Positions 42,476-53,705 of a stretch of 64,000 nt of DNA are shown here, one piece after another. The notes below the pieces were generated by a model. It made no database searches. It worked only from the letters and a program-made list of their open reading frames with translations, and was not told the origin of the DNA. Origin of the DNA: Oscheius tipulae (Eukaryota > Nematoda > Chromadorea > Rhabditida > Rhabditidae); the NCBI GenBank assembly GCA_037178975.1, contig JASJZH010000003.1, positions 992,001-1,056,000 on the forward strand, written 5' to 3'. The translations under genes were made by a program, and so were the position numbers. The stretch's first letter is position 1, and each line of letters opens with the position of its first letter.

Positions 42476-42835
42476 CCATGGTCATGGCTTGTCAACATGT
42501 TGACCAGCGAAACGGCCGGGAGGACCGCCAATGAACATATGGATATGAATCTGAAAAACTTCGGACCATATTGCAGAGGCACAGAGAGGGATCCGATCTT
42601 AGGCAGATTCCTTGATACCATCCCCCACAGACCCTTTATCTAATTGCTGTACGATCCTTGTTGTTCCAGAAAAAGAATACGGCCACTTTTCAGTTTCAAT
42701 GATTTCTTCGTCGAAGTTTGCTGACCCATACCAATCTATTGCCCCTAGGCTTTGTCTGCTTCTCCGCACTTTCGGATCTGACTCAGTTCCCTATATAAAT
42801 CTCAAAAACTGGATCGAAGGTACTTTCTATCAAAG

Positions 42836-43290
42836 ATGCTTAAGGAATTCCTCCTCGTCTCTCTGGCAATCTCCGCTGTCTTAGCCTCCACCTACTCCAT
42901 CGGAGCCACCGGTACCGTACTCTGCAAGGGACAGCCAGCAAAGGGACTCAAGGTCATCATGAAGGACGGCGACAAGTTTATCTGTTCCACTGTGACTGGT
43001 GTCAACGGTAGCTTCCATTTTGCGGGAACCACGTCTCATTGGTTCCATTCAGCTAAGGCCAAGCTGGTCATTGAGCATAAGTGTGGTCATGTAGGGCGTT
43101 TGTTGTATTTAACAAATTGTAGTTGCAGATCAGAACCAAAGAAGCTAAAGTCGTGATTCCGAGTGCGTACGTGGTTGATGGAAAGGTAGGGGAAGACGGC
43201 GACAGAGACAGAGACTGTGTATGAACAATATTTATCATTCAGGTACCGACGAAGTACTTCGATATCTCCAGGTTCGAGCTTCACAAATAA
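42836..43290 (+). CDS. Transthyretin-like protein B (119 aa)
   Basis: Exons 42836-43090, 43129-43185 and 43243-43290 total 120 codons. Signal MLKEFLLVSLAISAVLA, then SIGATGTVLCKGQPAKGLKV, NGSFHFAGTT, LVIEHKCGH, EAKVVIPSAYV and KYFDISRFEL. Canonical TTR-like length and cysteines. A TATA-like CCCTATATAAATC lies at 42791, about 45 bp upstream of the start. Confidence 0.92.
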
Positions 43291-43582
43291 AGAACAGAAA
43301 GCGAAGGAAGATAAAAAAAATAAAACTTTTTGCATACCGTATTTACTTTTGTTACTCTTGCTCCATCTCTTCCCGTATCACATTTCCCCCCAACATCGAT
43401 TTTTCTCTCTCGCAGCCGAAAAAACTATACTTTCCTACCCAATTTGCTGACTAACAGCCCCCTGTTTGTGTAGCTGTTTTGTCCGAGGTGGTCAGCTGTT
43501 GTTTCCCCTCTCCAACACGTCACCCTTGTATATAAGCTCCCCGATCCAGTCAAAAATATCCACTTTCCGTTTACCGGAAAAG

Positions 43583-44009
43583 ATGTTTAAGCAGCTCCTA
43601 CTACTTGCCCTGACTCTCCAAGTGACCTCAGCTCTATTGGGTGTTGGCTGGAAGCAGTCCGTCGGGGCTATGGGCAGCGTCGTCTGCAAGGGACAGCCAG
43701 AAAGAGGAGTCCAAGTTAAGCTCAAGGACAATGACAAGACGATGGCCGAGATGAAAGCCGATGCCTCAGGCACCTTCAGAATCAGTGGTCGATCCAAGGG
43801 AATCACTAACATCGACCCTGCGATCAGTATTCGTCACAAGTGCAGTCGCACCGTTCCTGTGAGTCATTTTCAGTGGACTAGAGCACGCAAAATGAATTTA
43901 GCTTGGCTGGCGCCACGCCAAAATCAAAATCCCGAAGGAGTACATTACTCAGGGAGAGGCTGCCGAGAAGTTCTTCAATGCTGGTGTTATTGACCTGGTC
44001 AACTATTGA
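43583..44009 (+). CDS. Transthyretin-like protein C (127 aa)
   Basis: Exons 43583-43858 and 43902-44009 total 128 codons with one 43-nt intron. Signal MFKQLLLLALTLQVTSA, then QSVGAMGSVVCKGQPERGVQ, VKLKDND, SGTFRISGRSKGITNIDPA, IRHKCSR, AKIKIPKEYITQGE, FFNAGVIDLVNY. It is closest in this window to proteins A and D. The upstream TATATAAGC at 43531 fits a TATA box. It lacks the second intron of A and B. Confidence 0.93.
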
Positions 44010-44183
44010 TGAATTTGTACGGGAAGCTACTATTAATTATTACTATTAATAAACTATTAATGAATTTGTACGGGAAGACACATAGAGAGTGACAGAGCGA
44101 CAGAGAAATAGAGAGCCTTATAAAATCCGATCGACTGGTTTCTATTTGACCTCAAATTTCCTTCGCAGCTGCATTTGAACAAG

Positions 44184-44427
44184 ATGCAGGGTGGCGGAGC
44201 AACTACTGAGGCCAACCTGCCTGCCCCTCGTCTCTGCCCTGAGCCATACAGATATGCCAGATCTGCACAGGTCTGTATGTTGGCATCATAATGGAACTAG
44301 AGTACATAGGCATGCTTTTTTTCCGTTAAATCAGATTTTCTATATGTTCTCAATTTAGGCCTTCCCAACTGAAAAGATTACGTGGATTGCCTTCTTTTCA
44401 GCATTTTGTGTGAGTTTTTGGCCATGA
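44184..44427 (+). CDS. Possible 51-aa one-helix protein
   Basis: Exons 44184-44270 (29 codons) and 44359-44427 follow a CTTCGCAG acceptor. The sequence has LPAPRLCPEPYRYARSAQ then AFPTEKITWIAFFSAFCVSF. The size, a short basic/proline N terminus and one C-terminal helix recall tiny mitochondrial inner-membrane subunits, but I cannot identify one. A GTGAGT inside the last exon could instead be a donor. Confidence 0.35.
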
Positions 44428-44592
44428 TCTTCAAAAGGAACACTCACAATATAGTTGAACTGAGCCTTTCTTGAAGGTGGGTCCTGCCAGGAACTTTTCG
44501 TGACGTGACCCACATTGAAAAAAACAGTCCACACTGTTCAACTATGCGAATGACACTTTTAACTGAGACTGTTTTAGGGCAGAGCGGCATGA

Positions 44593-44815
44593 CTAGTTTC
44601 TCCAGAAAATATTTTTAAATGCGGCGCCATGGTCTTCGATGAACTCGAGACCGTTCATCTTGTAGACATTGATGGAAAGGGCTATGTAGGCTTTAAATAG
44701 TTCCCTTAAACTGAACCGTTTTAGTCCGACCAGTACCATCGGTGCAACTTCCGCAAGATGATCGCAGCGAAAATGAAGAAATCAGCAACGCTCTCAGCTC
44801 GAAAGCCAATAAAAT
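44593..44815 (-). CDS. C-terminal exons of an unknown protein
   Basis: Exons 44815..44737 and 44710..44593 are separated by a 26-nt GTACTG...GTTCAG intron and join in phase: FIGFRAESVADFFIFAAIIL, LHRCLRELFKAYIALSINVY, MNGLEFIEDHGAAFKNIFW and stop. Upstream exons were not found, so this is a fragment or the end of a gene whose 5' part is in the repeat-rich flank. Confidence 0.45.
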
Positions 44816-46364
44816 CTGATGATTTATACATAAAAAAAGATAGATAGAGAGACAAAAAGACAGAGGGATAGAGAAGCAGAGAGACACAGTCTATGTCTGT
44901 TGTTTTATTCAGCAAAGTACAAAAACAGACACGTTTATTCCCAATTGTCTCTTACGCTCCTGGCGGAGCGACTCACTGTCAGTGCTAATTTTATAACTTG
45001 AACTGTCCTGACTTGTCTTTCAACTCTAATCTAGGATAATACTTGCCAGAAAAGTCGACAAACATTGGCAACTGTTATCCTAGAATAGAGCTGACATGTA
45101 TCGCAGACGACGCCTTTTGCAAACTGTAAAGGTAGGAAGGATATAGCTGAGGACGACTAGGAATTGGGGAAACTTGAGGAGCGCGATAAATTTAGCAGAC
45201 ACTATACGACTGTATTCATATTCAGTCATTTTCCAGTCTTCTAAAACAACATGTTTACCTAATGAGATCTTTATTTAAGGGATAAACATGATGAAAGACG
45301 TTTTGGTAAACAGTTCGAGAGGACGGTTTCCAAGACTCTTCTTCTTGTCTGTCTCTCTCTGTCTGAATTTTCCATCTCTTCTTGTTCCTCTCCAAGCTAA
45401 TCACATTCTTTCCCTCGAGATAAGACAATGTTCCAGCAGTCTTTGCTTCTAGCCAGGACGTTCTTAGGTACCACTGATCTGTCTCTGTCTCTTTCTCCCT
45501 CCCTCTCTCTCTGTCTCTTCCCACCACTTTTCAACCTTATAGCACTTTTATACCCGCCTCTCTGACTCAGTTCCTCCCATTTTTTGACCCCTTATCACTC
45601 AGAAACCTATCAAAAAACGTCGCTTTTTGAAACCTTTTAAGTAAACATTAAAGAGAAATTTGCGCAAATATTTTTAGCTCTACGAGGAGAGGTAGAGCTT
45701 TTTTGAGTGGGGTACGGCCTTGTAAACATGTCAAGTCACCCCACGCCTCCCTCTATCTTAATCCGACACCACTGTACACAGATTTGGTTTGGAAAAGGGG
45801 AAGAGAGGGATCGCAACGTGGTCTAGGCTGACTCATTGAAAAGACAAACAGTGCCGCAGAGCGCGCGAGGAGGAAGGGAGACGACTTTGCACTCCGTGGC
45901 AGAGAGAGGCGACAATCTGCCCTGCTCATCCCCTCAACCCGAAACTTTGCACTTTTGATATACTTTTTTTACTGTTTAGATTGGAAATTAAGGATGTTGA
46001 CTGCGATGATAGATTTCCTGAATCTTTCGAAACATTGCTATTACTAAGGGCAAAAGACACCTAGAAACTGGTACTCTTCAGCTTAGGATGATTCTCTGTC
46101 AATTCTCTGTCCGTCACTCTATTCCTATCTTTGTCTTCTTGGCTCACTTGCCCATCGAACTAGCCTAACTAACTGCAACTGTAAGAGCTGAACTTTTCGC
46201 CTAACACGGGGAGCCTACCAACCCTAGGCCTAAAGCATGGGTATTGCGGGATAGACGGCCGAATTTAAAGGGCTACGAATGAGTCTATGTTCGTTGCCGA
46301 AGTCCACCTTAAGTTGAGAGGCTCCCCTTGTAAGCATAATTTGACTGATGTCGCGTTGGGACTC

Positions 46365-46510
46365 GTGATAGGTAGATGATGTTCCAGTTGGGCTACTCTG
46401 ACCGGAGCAACTGTCTCCTACAGACGCTAGCTTGCTGCTTCGATTTGACTTGACTTGCCAGCAATTAGTGTGCGCATAAAGTAACTAGTAGTAAAAGCTT
46501 TCGACACTTT
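46365..46510. repeat. Dispersed repeat R2, copy 3
   Basis: Degraded relative of 30725 and 41905 (GTGATAGGTAGATGATGTTC, GGGCTACTCTGACCGGAGCA). Confidence 0.6.
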
Positions 46511-46759
46511 CTATGAGCAACTCGTTCTACCTCAAACTTCAAAGTTGACTTGCAAACTTTTGGCACTAACTAATTTTCAATAAATTCTCGCTTCTGTTTC
46601 GTGGCCACGGAAGAAGAGGGGCCGTAATGTAACTTTTGCCTAAAATCAGGAAAATGGCTTGCAAATGCACGGGTAACATGGTTTCTTGGTATATTAGACA
46701 TAGGGAGCTCAATTCTACTAGTTTCTTACTCTTGGGTATGGGTCTGATCCAAAAATAGT

Positions 46760-47090
46760 GTCGGAATTCTAAGTTAAGGGGCGTGGCGGCACCAAGCCTA
46801 ACTGCCACTACAAAAGAGCGACAAATGTTTCAGACTTCCGTGAAGTTTCCTCCTCGTTTCCTTCCAAATACCGCCCCTAGGGCACTCAAATGACCGTTAT
46901 AACCCCATTTCTTTGTATCCTTCCTATTTATCCTCCCTTTACAACTCTCAAGAGGCGTCTGTAACGCAAGCCAGCAGTTATCCCGGACTATACTTAATCT
47001 GTAGCCTTTTTTGTCTAGTGTTATCATTAGAGCTGACAAGTCGAGCCAGAAGAGATCCAAGTTTGAAAGGAGCACTGGGTCGATGGTACC
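46760..47090. repeat. Dispersed repeat R3, copy 1
   Basis: Shares GCCACTACAAAAGAGCGACA, AGACTTCCGNGAAGTTT and GTTTCCTTCCAA with 53170-53390, followed in both by a GTGTTATC...AGAGCTGACAAG-like tail. Confidence 0.7.
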
Positions 47091-47668
47091 TCCGTAAGCT
47101 ACTGATCTCTGTCAAACTGAGCAGTGCTTCCCTGCACGGATCTCTTTAGATCTAGCTCCTACAGGAACATAATGTTACAACTGCTGGCTAGCCATCAGAC
47201 TTAGGATCCCTGGGCATGTCACAGTTGATACCCGCCCTCGTTATTCTTAAGCGAGACTAAGGCGCTACCCTGTTTGAATTTGGCGCGCAAAATCAGAAAG
47301 ACGCACGAGCAGGAAAGGAAATTGGTAAAAAAAATGATGATTCTTCAACCAAAAACTGATGCAAAAAAATTTCTGAGAGTGGTTTTGAAGGTTTCGTCAA
47401 AGGACAAAAAATTCTAAACTACACGAGAGTCGAACCCGAGTTTGATTTTTAATCGGAGTATTAACCGGCTGATCACGCGAGATCGCTGAGTTATCGCAGA
47501 ATACAGATAATAATACGCACTTTCATGGAAATAATATGCAACCGCCTTAGGCACGCTTTAACGGTCTACCGATCCATTTATCCTCCTGTTTTTTCCGAAA
47601 ATCTGTTCACTTTTCCACTCTCATCATCTGTTTGATCAGCTCTCTCTTTTTCCGGTATCCGAACGGGA

Positions 47669-48063
47669 TGCCACTTAATTTTCCTCCCTACCACGGCGAC
47701 TCCATCCCAATAGTCAGGCTGATCCTTTGTCTACGCCCGTAAGTCGTCCGGCGGTTTTAGCGCCTCAACCAGAATGCTGGCGCGTAAATTCAAAACAAAT
47801 AGTGATTGTGGGCTTGTTTCCGTGGGGGTTTTCCGGAGGATTGTTTGTGGCAAATTCGCTGAGAGGATGCATGTCTACGTTGGAAGCTATTATCTCTCTC
47901 TGTCTCTCTCTCATCCCAAGCCCCTTATCAGGAATTTCTTTCGAAATCGTCTGTTCTGACTCATTTTGGCGCAAAAAAATTGTTTGTGGCCATTATTCCT
48001 TCGTCTTTGTGATGGCTGATTCAGTCAGAGTTTTGCAGTCTTACTATTTTCAGAGCTCGTAAG
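47669..48063 (+). CDS. Weak candidate exons with paired IVCG motif
   Basis: From ATG 47669 (MPLNFPPYHGDSIPIVRLIL) a GTAAGT intron leads to a frame with CGLVSVGVFRRIVCGKF. After a TCTCTGTC tract another frame has CSDSFWRKKIVCGHYSF. The repeated IVCG pattern is suggestive, but the joins do not all agree in phase. Confidence 0.25.
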
Positions 48064-48095
48064 CAGGACGGACAGATGGTGCGCGATGCCATCAG

Positions 48096-50221
48096 ATGAC
48101 TGTGAACCAGATTCAGCGTGAGTAGACAGCGAGACAGAGAGACAGACAAAAAGAGTCAGAGAGACAGAGACATCTAGACTTCTGCAGAGTCCCTACCGAC
48201 TTCCCTGTCTATGACGGCATTCCCCCCATCTATGCAAGCTGTGCAGATATCTATAACCCCTTGAAAGATTTCAAGTATGTCCGCTGTAACGCGAACCTCA
48301 CCGCACAGGACAGTCCTTGTGAACTGTTGAAGGTGATTCTCTTTACAGTCCTCCAAAATCTGAGTTTCAGGAACTCCATCGTGCTAAAGAATTCCGTGCC
48401 TACTTTCTCGCCATCTTGCCAGTAATTTTGTCAGTTTTTGCCCTGATTCTCAATGCCGTCTACTTGGGTCTAGTGATAAGAATCTATAGGAACAGTGGCT
48501 CGAGGTAGGTTATCGACAGCTGAAATAGAGCAACCATCCGATCTCGTGGTGTAGTGGTTATCACATCTGTCTAACACACAGAAGGCCGGCGGTTCGAGCC
48601 CGCCCGAGATCAGTTACTTTTTCTTTTTCTAACTTTCAAATTTCAGTCAAAGAAAACGCTATATTTTTCTCATTTCCCGTTCTGGTAGCTCTCTTATGGC
48701 TCTGGTGCTCTTTTACGTGGTGCTCATCTATTGGAAAGTTGAAAACAGCTTCCATTATAGTATTGTTACGTTGTTCATCATTGGAGGAGGTCTAAACTTC
48801 TTGTCTATTGCTGGTAAATCACTGTCTCTTGGTCTCTCTGTTTCTCTGCCTCTTTGTCCTCCTGTCTCTCTATCTCTCGTTGTCTCTCTTTCTCTCTGTC
48901 TCTCAGTTTGCCTGTCATTCTGCCGAATAGTTCGTTATAGGTACCTACATCGCTTTAACTTGTCTTCTTTACACAGCCGTCGTGTACCCCATCGTCTACA
49001 AAACCAAAGTTACCATGAGACACTGTTACGCCCTGGTGGCGCTTATCTGGTTCCTCTCCATCGCTGCTTCTGTGAGTTTATCAGGCAAAAAAAAATAAAA
49101 AGTCTGGGCCGAGCCGGGGATCGATCCCGGGACCTCTCGCACCCTAAGCGAGAATCATACCACTAGACCACTCGGCCACGCCTTGCACGATTTCAGGTCA
49201 GGTGACAGTTGCGGGAGAAATGTTGCGAATTGACCCATCACTTGACTGTTTTTTTCGGTGGAAGATGACATTTTTGGCTTTTAAGATGTTCTGCAAAGTT
49301 GTAATATTTTGAACGGTCTTCAACTTTCTAGATCGATCCCGGGATCTCTCGCATCGATTCCTAGAGCATTGCAAAGCCTGAAATTGCTGTCTTCACGTTT
49401 AAAACGATGAATTACAGATCTGTATTGGACTTTGGGGAGCTACCCTGTTTTATCCCTGCACTGCCCCCATGACCTGTAACTATTCCACATGTCAGAAGCC
49501 TTTTGCGATAGGAATCGGTCAGTTTCATGGAAAATCAAACTGATAGTCAACTTTTCCAGTCGTTTGTCTCTCTATCTGCTACGCCACAGTGCTCATCCTC
49601 TACTCCTTCCTCTTGTTCCGACTGCATACCCGGTACAAAAAAGAGGGGCAGAAGCTATCGACAGTGAGTTTTTCTGTCAGTTTTTAAGAGAAACCCTTTA
49701 GAACTCGACAGTAGACAGGCAGAGAAGTTCCATGGTTGCCATGAACCGTCTGGGCATGAATATGGGAACTTTTGCAGTCGGCAGTATCCCAATTCTCATA
49801 GTTTGCATAGTGGCTCTGTCAAATTTACAGGATCTGACATTTTTGGGTAAGCGCTCGGCAGTCTCTCAATGGTTTTTTTTTAGGTCTCGGTAGAAAAGAC
49901 CCTTGTAAAACCTACCTCTATAGTAAGCTGTTCGTCGAGGTCGAGATATTGGCAAGTGTCGCGGCACTAGTCTGGTGAGTACGCTATCTCTGTCTGTCTC
50001 TGTCTCTGTATCTATCATTCACCGAATTTTTTAGGATTCTGGCAATGATTCTCGACCCTGTTATCAACACAATTGCCGACAAAAAGATCTCTGGAATGCT
50101 GAGAGAAGACTACAAGAGGGTTAGGAAACGGGTCCGTTCTTGGAGGCGATCATCGGAGACGAAGACGACAGTCATTGAACCAGAAGATGCTCACGAAAAA
50201 AACAGAAACAGTTCAATATGA
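48096..50221 (+). CDS. Nematode seven-helix receptor 2 (411 aa)
   Basis: Ten exons sum to 412 codons: 48096-48117, 48178-48332, 48371-48504, 48647-48813, 48941-49071, 49418-49517, 49560-49663, 49702-49846, 49884-49974, 50035-50221. A Cys-rich extracellular N terminus (FCRVPTDFPVYDGIPP, ASCADIYN, RCNANLTAQDSPC) precedes helix 1 (YFLAILPVILSVFALIL). Later helices include YIALTCLLYTAVVYPIVY (Tyr-Pro at the end of helix 3, as in Srsx-like receptors), LVALIWFLSIAAS, VVCLSICYATVLILYSFLLF and SIPILIVCIVALS. The C terminus is basic and Ser-rich. Introns 3 and 5 hold tRNA genes. A run of AATAAATAAA follows at about 50243. Likely a chemosensory or peptide receptor. Confidence 0.88.
48540..48612 (+). 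tRNA. tRNA-Val (AAC) inside receptor intron 3
   Basis: Acceptor GATCTCG/CGAGATC, anticodon loop CTAACAC with stem TCTGT/ACAGA, T-arm GGTTCGAGCCC, discriminator A, T-run terminator TTTTTC downstream. Same strand as the host gene. Confidence 0.96.
49106..49177 (-). tRNA. tRNA-Pro (AGG) inside receptor intron 5
   Basis: Acceptor GGCCGAG/CTCGGCC, anticodon stem CTCGC/GCGAG with loop TTAGGGT, T-arm GGGATCGATCCCC-like, T-rich terminator on the minus strand. Opposite in direction to the host gene. Confidence 0.95.
49331..49353 (-). pseudogene. Truncated tRNA-Pro 3' fragment
   Basis: GATCGATCCCGGGATCTCTCGCA repeats the T-arm/variable part of the adjacent tRNA-Pro with one change, in the same intron 150 bp away. 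Confidence 0.7.
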
Positions 50222-50334
50222 TACTCAAAACGACTAAGAATCGATAAATAAATTTATAAAAATTAGTTTGTGTCAAGCAAAATTCTGTCATGGCTAATCG
50301 GAAGCGTCGTATATGTACGCCCACATACAGTCTC

Positions 50335-51060
50335 ACCTTTTGAAACATTTCAATTTCAAAAACGTAGCTTTCACAGAAAATGACAGGACTATTCCTGTCT
50401 TTGAATCATCCTATATTGTCTGTTTTTTCGTTCGCCGACCATCAGTCACTTAGTTGGGATAATAAGAGCTGTCAATGCAAGGCTCTTAATTTCCCTCTGT
50501 ACTGTCTCTCTGTCTACTCAGGTTGTAGAATATCGGCTTTCAGAGATGCTCAAAGAAACCTTCTTTCAAGCTGCTCATGCACTTGGACCATATGGATGGA
50601 AAGGCTACTGGTGTTTCGGGAGAGCTACGATGACAGCATTTGCAAGAGCCAGGCTTGTATGCAATGAGATAAGGGCAATGAATTACCGCTATGACTACCG
50701 ATGGCAGAGGTAAATTCTCTCTGGAAGAATCACGACAATTGATTTAATACTGTCAGCTACAATTGCAATGATCCCAACGTGGTAAGTGGCGGAAACAGAG
50801 GGAGAGAGACAGAAAGGTTATTCAGAGAGTCAGAAAGACAAAGCGACAGGACGGCAGCGAGACAGTGAGACATAGAGACAAAGAGATAGAGAGAGTGAGA
50901 AAGATACGGAGAGACAAAAAGACAGAGATAGCTATTTTTTTTGTTATGCCTCTCGCCTTCGACATCGCAATGCCCAAGGAAAAAAACACCAAAGAAGAAG
51001 TATGCTTATTTCTATTCAAGCTGATTTCTTTTTTAAAAGCCTAAGTAGATCCACATTCTG
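50335..51060 (+). pseudogene. Decayed duplicate of the TTR-D locus
   Basis: The 5' flank 50335-50450 repeats 51230-51340 (TAGCTTTCACAGAAAATGACAGG; GCCGACCAT). A degraded first exon near 50548 keeps MLKETFFQ and WCFGRA. Near 50945 the second exon (MPLAFDIAMPKEK) matches FDIAIPKDK of the intact gene. Stops and missing parts show decay. GA-rich microsatellite DNA fills the intron. Confidence 0.65.
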
Positions 51061-51551
51061 CCGGAGTTCATTGAGCTTCTGTATCATTAGCTAACGAGAA
51101 AATGACTGAAAATAAAAAAAGTTGTGATTTTACATAAAAGTGACAATGACTGAACTTAGGCTTCAGTAACAAGAATAGCTAGCAGACGGACGCCAGTTCG
51201 TCTATGTATAACAATAGGCTGCTTCATCTCATTTCAAAAATGTAGCTTTCACAGAAAATGACAGGGCTATTCATGTTTTTAAATCGTACTGTGTTGTCTG
51301 TTTTCCCAATCGCCGACCATTAGTCAGCTAACGGAAGGCATAAATAGAGGAGATTATTCTGTAGTACCCAGTCTTCCTTGTACTGGAAAGCTCTCCCTGT
51401 CTGTGCGTTTCCATGTCTCTGTCTTTCCGTATCTCTGTCACTCACTCTGACACTCCGTCTTTCTTTCTCTCTGTCTCACTGTCTCTCAGTCTCTTTGTCT
51501 CTCTATCCTTCTGTCTCTCCGTCTCATAGTGTAACATAATCTGCTTCAGAC

Positions 51552-51931
51552 ATGTTCAAGGAGCTCGTCCTCTTATCCGCAGTCGTTCAGACTGCTTACG
51601 GTATTGGCTGGACCCAGGCTGCAGGAATCTCCGGAACATTAAAGTGTTTTGGAAAGCCTTTTGCCGGAGCCACACTTGTCCTCCATGACGGTAGTACTGT
51701 GATGTCCTCAGCCAGTACCACTGGCACTGGTGCCTTCAATATCTCGGGCACATCTACAGGTGTCTTCACGATTAAGCCCGTGCTGACTGTCACTCATACC
51801 TGCAACGAACCTAAGGGGGCGAGTTCAAATATATAGACAGAGAGCAAAAGATTTAGGCCTGTCCCCTTACTTTCGATATCGCTATCCCTAAGGACAAGGT
51901 CAACAAGGGAAAGGCAGGCTTAAGTTTGTAA
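51552..51931 (+). CDS. Transthyretin-like protein D
   Basis: Exon 1 from ATG 51552 encodes signal MFKELVLLSAVVQTAYG and the TTR strands QAAGISGTLKCFGKPFAGAT, GAFNISGTSTGVF and LTVTHTCNEPKG. The second exon from 51857 has ACPLTFDIAIPKDKVNKG and stops at 51931. The join needs one G fewer in the G5 run 51815-51819 to keep phase (donor GTTCAA at 51823). Without that change the frame ends in the intron. The unusually short C terminus compared with A to C may also reflect drift. Upstream is a long TCTGTCTC tract. Confidence 0.8.
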
Positions 51932-52173
51932 TTGATGACAATGAAAATTTAAGGAGCCTGAGCAGATCCACCACCTTCCGGAGGTCATTGAACTCAAACA
52001 TAAGCAGAATGAACAAACTAGAAAGTGCCCCAAATAATACCGAAGTATCCAAGCTTCCCGTGCAATAAAAATTTTTTTGTAAAGAAATTTTGCTTCAGAA
52101 CTATAAAATTCCCCCTAGAAATTGCCCGAACCTCAGTGGACGTCAGAACCTCTACCCCCCAACGTCTTCAGTC

Positions 52174-52590
52174 ATGAACAAGAAGGACAAAAAGGACGAC
52201 GAGCCGGTGTCATTTACCGACACGAATGCAGAGATGGGAGCTACTGGACGCGCCCAGGGCAACGTATCCATAATGGACCTGGCGGGTATGTTCAAAAAGA
52301 CCAACACGGAGAAGGCGAAGGAAAAGTCGACGATGGAAAAACCTAAGAGCTCAAAGAGTGGTGACAAGAAGAAGAAGAGGAGCAAGCGCAAGACCAAGTG
52401 GGTGCAGGGAAAGGACTGGTAAGAGATTGACAACTACCTCTTTCGGGTGGAGGGTAGTATCCTGTGTGGCTTTATCATCTCGGCTGTGATCTTCGTGGTC
52501 ACGAACCTCATCGTCCTTTTTGTAGTGCTGTTCTGGACCAAGGGTAAAATGGATCATCTGTTCTTTTATTTTCTTTGGCACTCCTTGTGA
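52174..52590 (+). CDS. Single-pass membrane protein with long basic N-terminal region (125 aa)
   Basis: Exons 52174-52418 and 52458-52590 join in phase 2 to 126 codons. The first 80 residues are polar and Lys-rich (MNKKDKKDDEPVSFTDTNAE; DKKKKRSKRKTKW). The second exon is one strong helix (FIISAVIFVVTNLIVLFVVL) and a short end. With no signal peptide, a type II orientation with the basic region in the cytosol is inferred. AACAAATAAAC follows the stop. The family is unknown. Confidence 0.65.
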
Positions 52591-53169
52591 ACAAATAAAC
52601 TGCCACATGATTCTTTTGATTTTGGCAAATGGTGACGGGGTTTGGGTAGTTGAGACAGAGACAGTTCCCCCAAGAATTGGGGCATTGTGTCGCAACACAA
52701 AACACTGCCTGCGACAAGTTTTCCGTGTCCTGCTTGAAAGCATCACTGTTGTTTCTTGGTCTCGGTCAATCATATAGGCAACATATCGAGAACAAATGAT
52801 TGCGCAGTGAAAATTGTGACGTAGAATATAATATTTTATGTAACATCCACTGCGGCAGAAGAAGAGGAGCTCGAAAATAAAGACCCATACAAAACGTCAT
52901 AATCGTCACTGTCACTGGTCGCAGCGATTCTATGAGAAGCTCCCCCAGCAAATTTCAAAATGAGAGCGCGCGCGCCGAGATGGTACGGGTGAGACTGTTG
53001 GTGTCAGACCTGGGTTGAATCGTTGAGTGCCGGGCAGTACAGGTTGGACTAGGAAACTTTAGTAAACGCTGCAAGTTATTGTGTCAAATAGAAAGTTCTT
53101 ACTCAGTTGTTTACTTCTATATACTGATTTAGTTGCCAGCAACTAACAAAACAAGGAACAATGCCCTGA

Positions 53170-53390
53170 CCGCCGGTCTGCCTAATTGCCACTACAAAAG
53201 AGCGACAAACTGTTCCAGACTTCCGCGAAGTTTTCTTCTTGTTTCCTTCCAAGTAAGTCAACTATTATCCCTGATTACACTTGACAATATTTGTAGCCTT
53301 TTCTGTCAAGTGTTATCCCAGATTAGAGTTGACGAGTTAGAAGAGAGCCAAACAGTTTTAAAGAGTTCTGGATCGCTCCGCCAGGAGCGC
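53170..53390. repeat. Dispersed repeat R3, copy 2
   Basis: Matches 46760-47090; see that entry for the shared blocks. Confidence 0.7.
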
Positions 53391-53429
53391 GTACTCTTTT
53401 ATGTCATCCGAAACTGAAAGCTTTTGGGC

Positions 53430-53705
53430 ATTTAGAACTAGACCAGCCGTCTCCGACGGCTTTTCACCGTCATTTTGCCTTAAGTTTGCTTCGGCGGCTG
53501 CGCCGCTTCGTAGTAAAAAAGACTGCAAGTACCTTCACTACAACAAAAGCAAAATTCTAGAGCGCATCCAAAGCTGACTACTCAATATTGGCAATAATAT
53601 CTTTTGAACAGCACAATTTTTGGGCAACATAATTGCTTGCTTTTGTTACGCGGTGATGCACGGACGGACAGACACCATTGCTCTTTAGTAGTAAAGAGAT
53701 AGGTA
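53430..53705. repeat. Dispersed repeat R1, long copy
   Basis: Contains CGGCGGCTGCGCCGCTTCGTAGTA, AGAGCGCATCCAAAGCTGAC and GACGGACAGACACCATTGC followed by TTTAGTAGTAAAGAGA. Both the arm type and the tail type of R1 occur here on one element, which links the two forms. Confidence 0.75.

Larger units (their letters stand above)
44890..47660. other. Repeat-rich stretch without supported genes
   Basis: It contains R3 pieces (about 44990-45100 and 46760-47090), R2 copy 3 (46365-46510), TCTCTGTC tracts near 45350-45530, a short AGCTCTAC/GTAGAGCT stem at 45677-45700 and a tRNA-like scrap with GGGTTCGAC on the minus strand near 47410. No exon chain was found. Confidence 0.5.

Noticed and set aside
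47405-47490. tRNA gene on the minus strand near GGGTTCGAC
   Set aside because: The T-arm does not pair, the acceptor strands do not match and there is no sensible anticodon loop.
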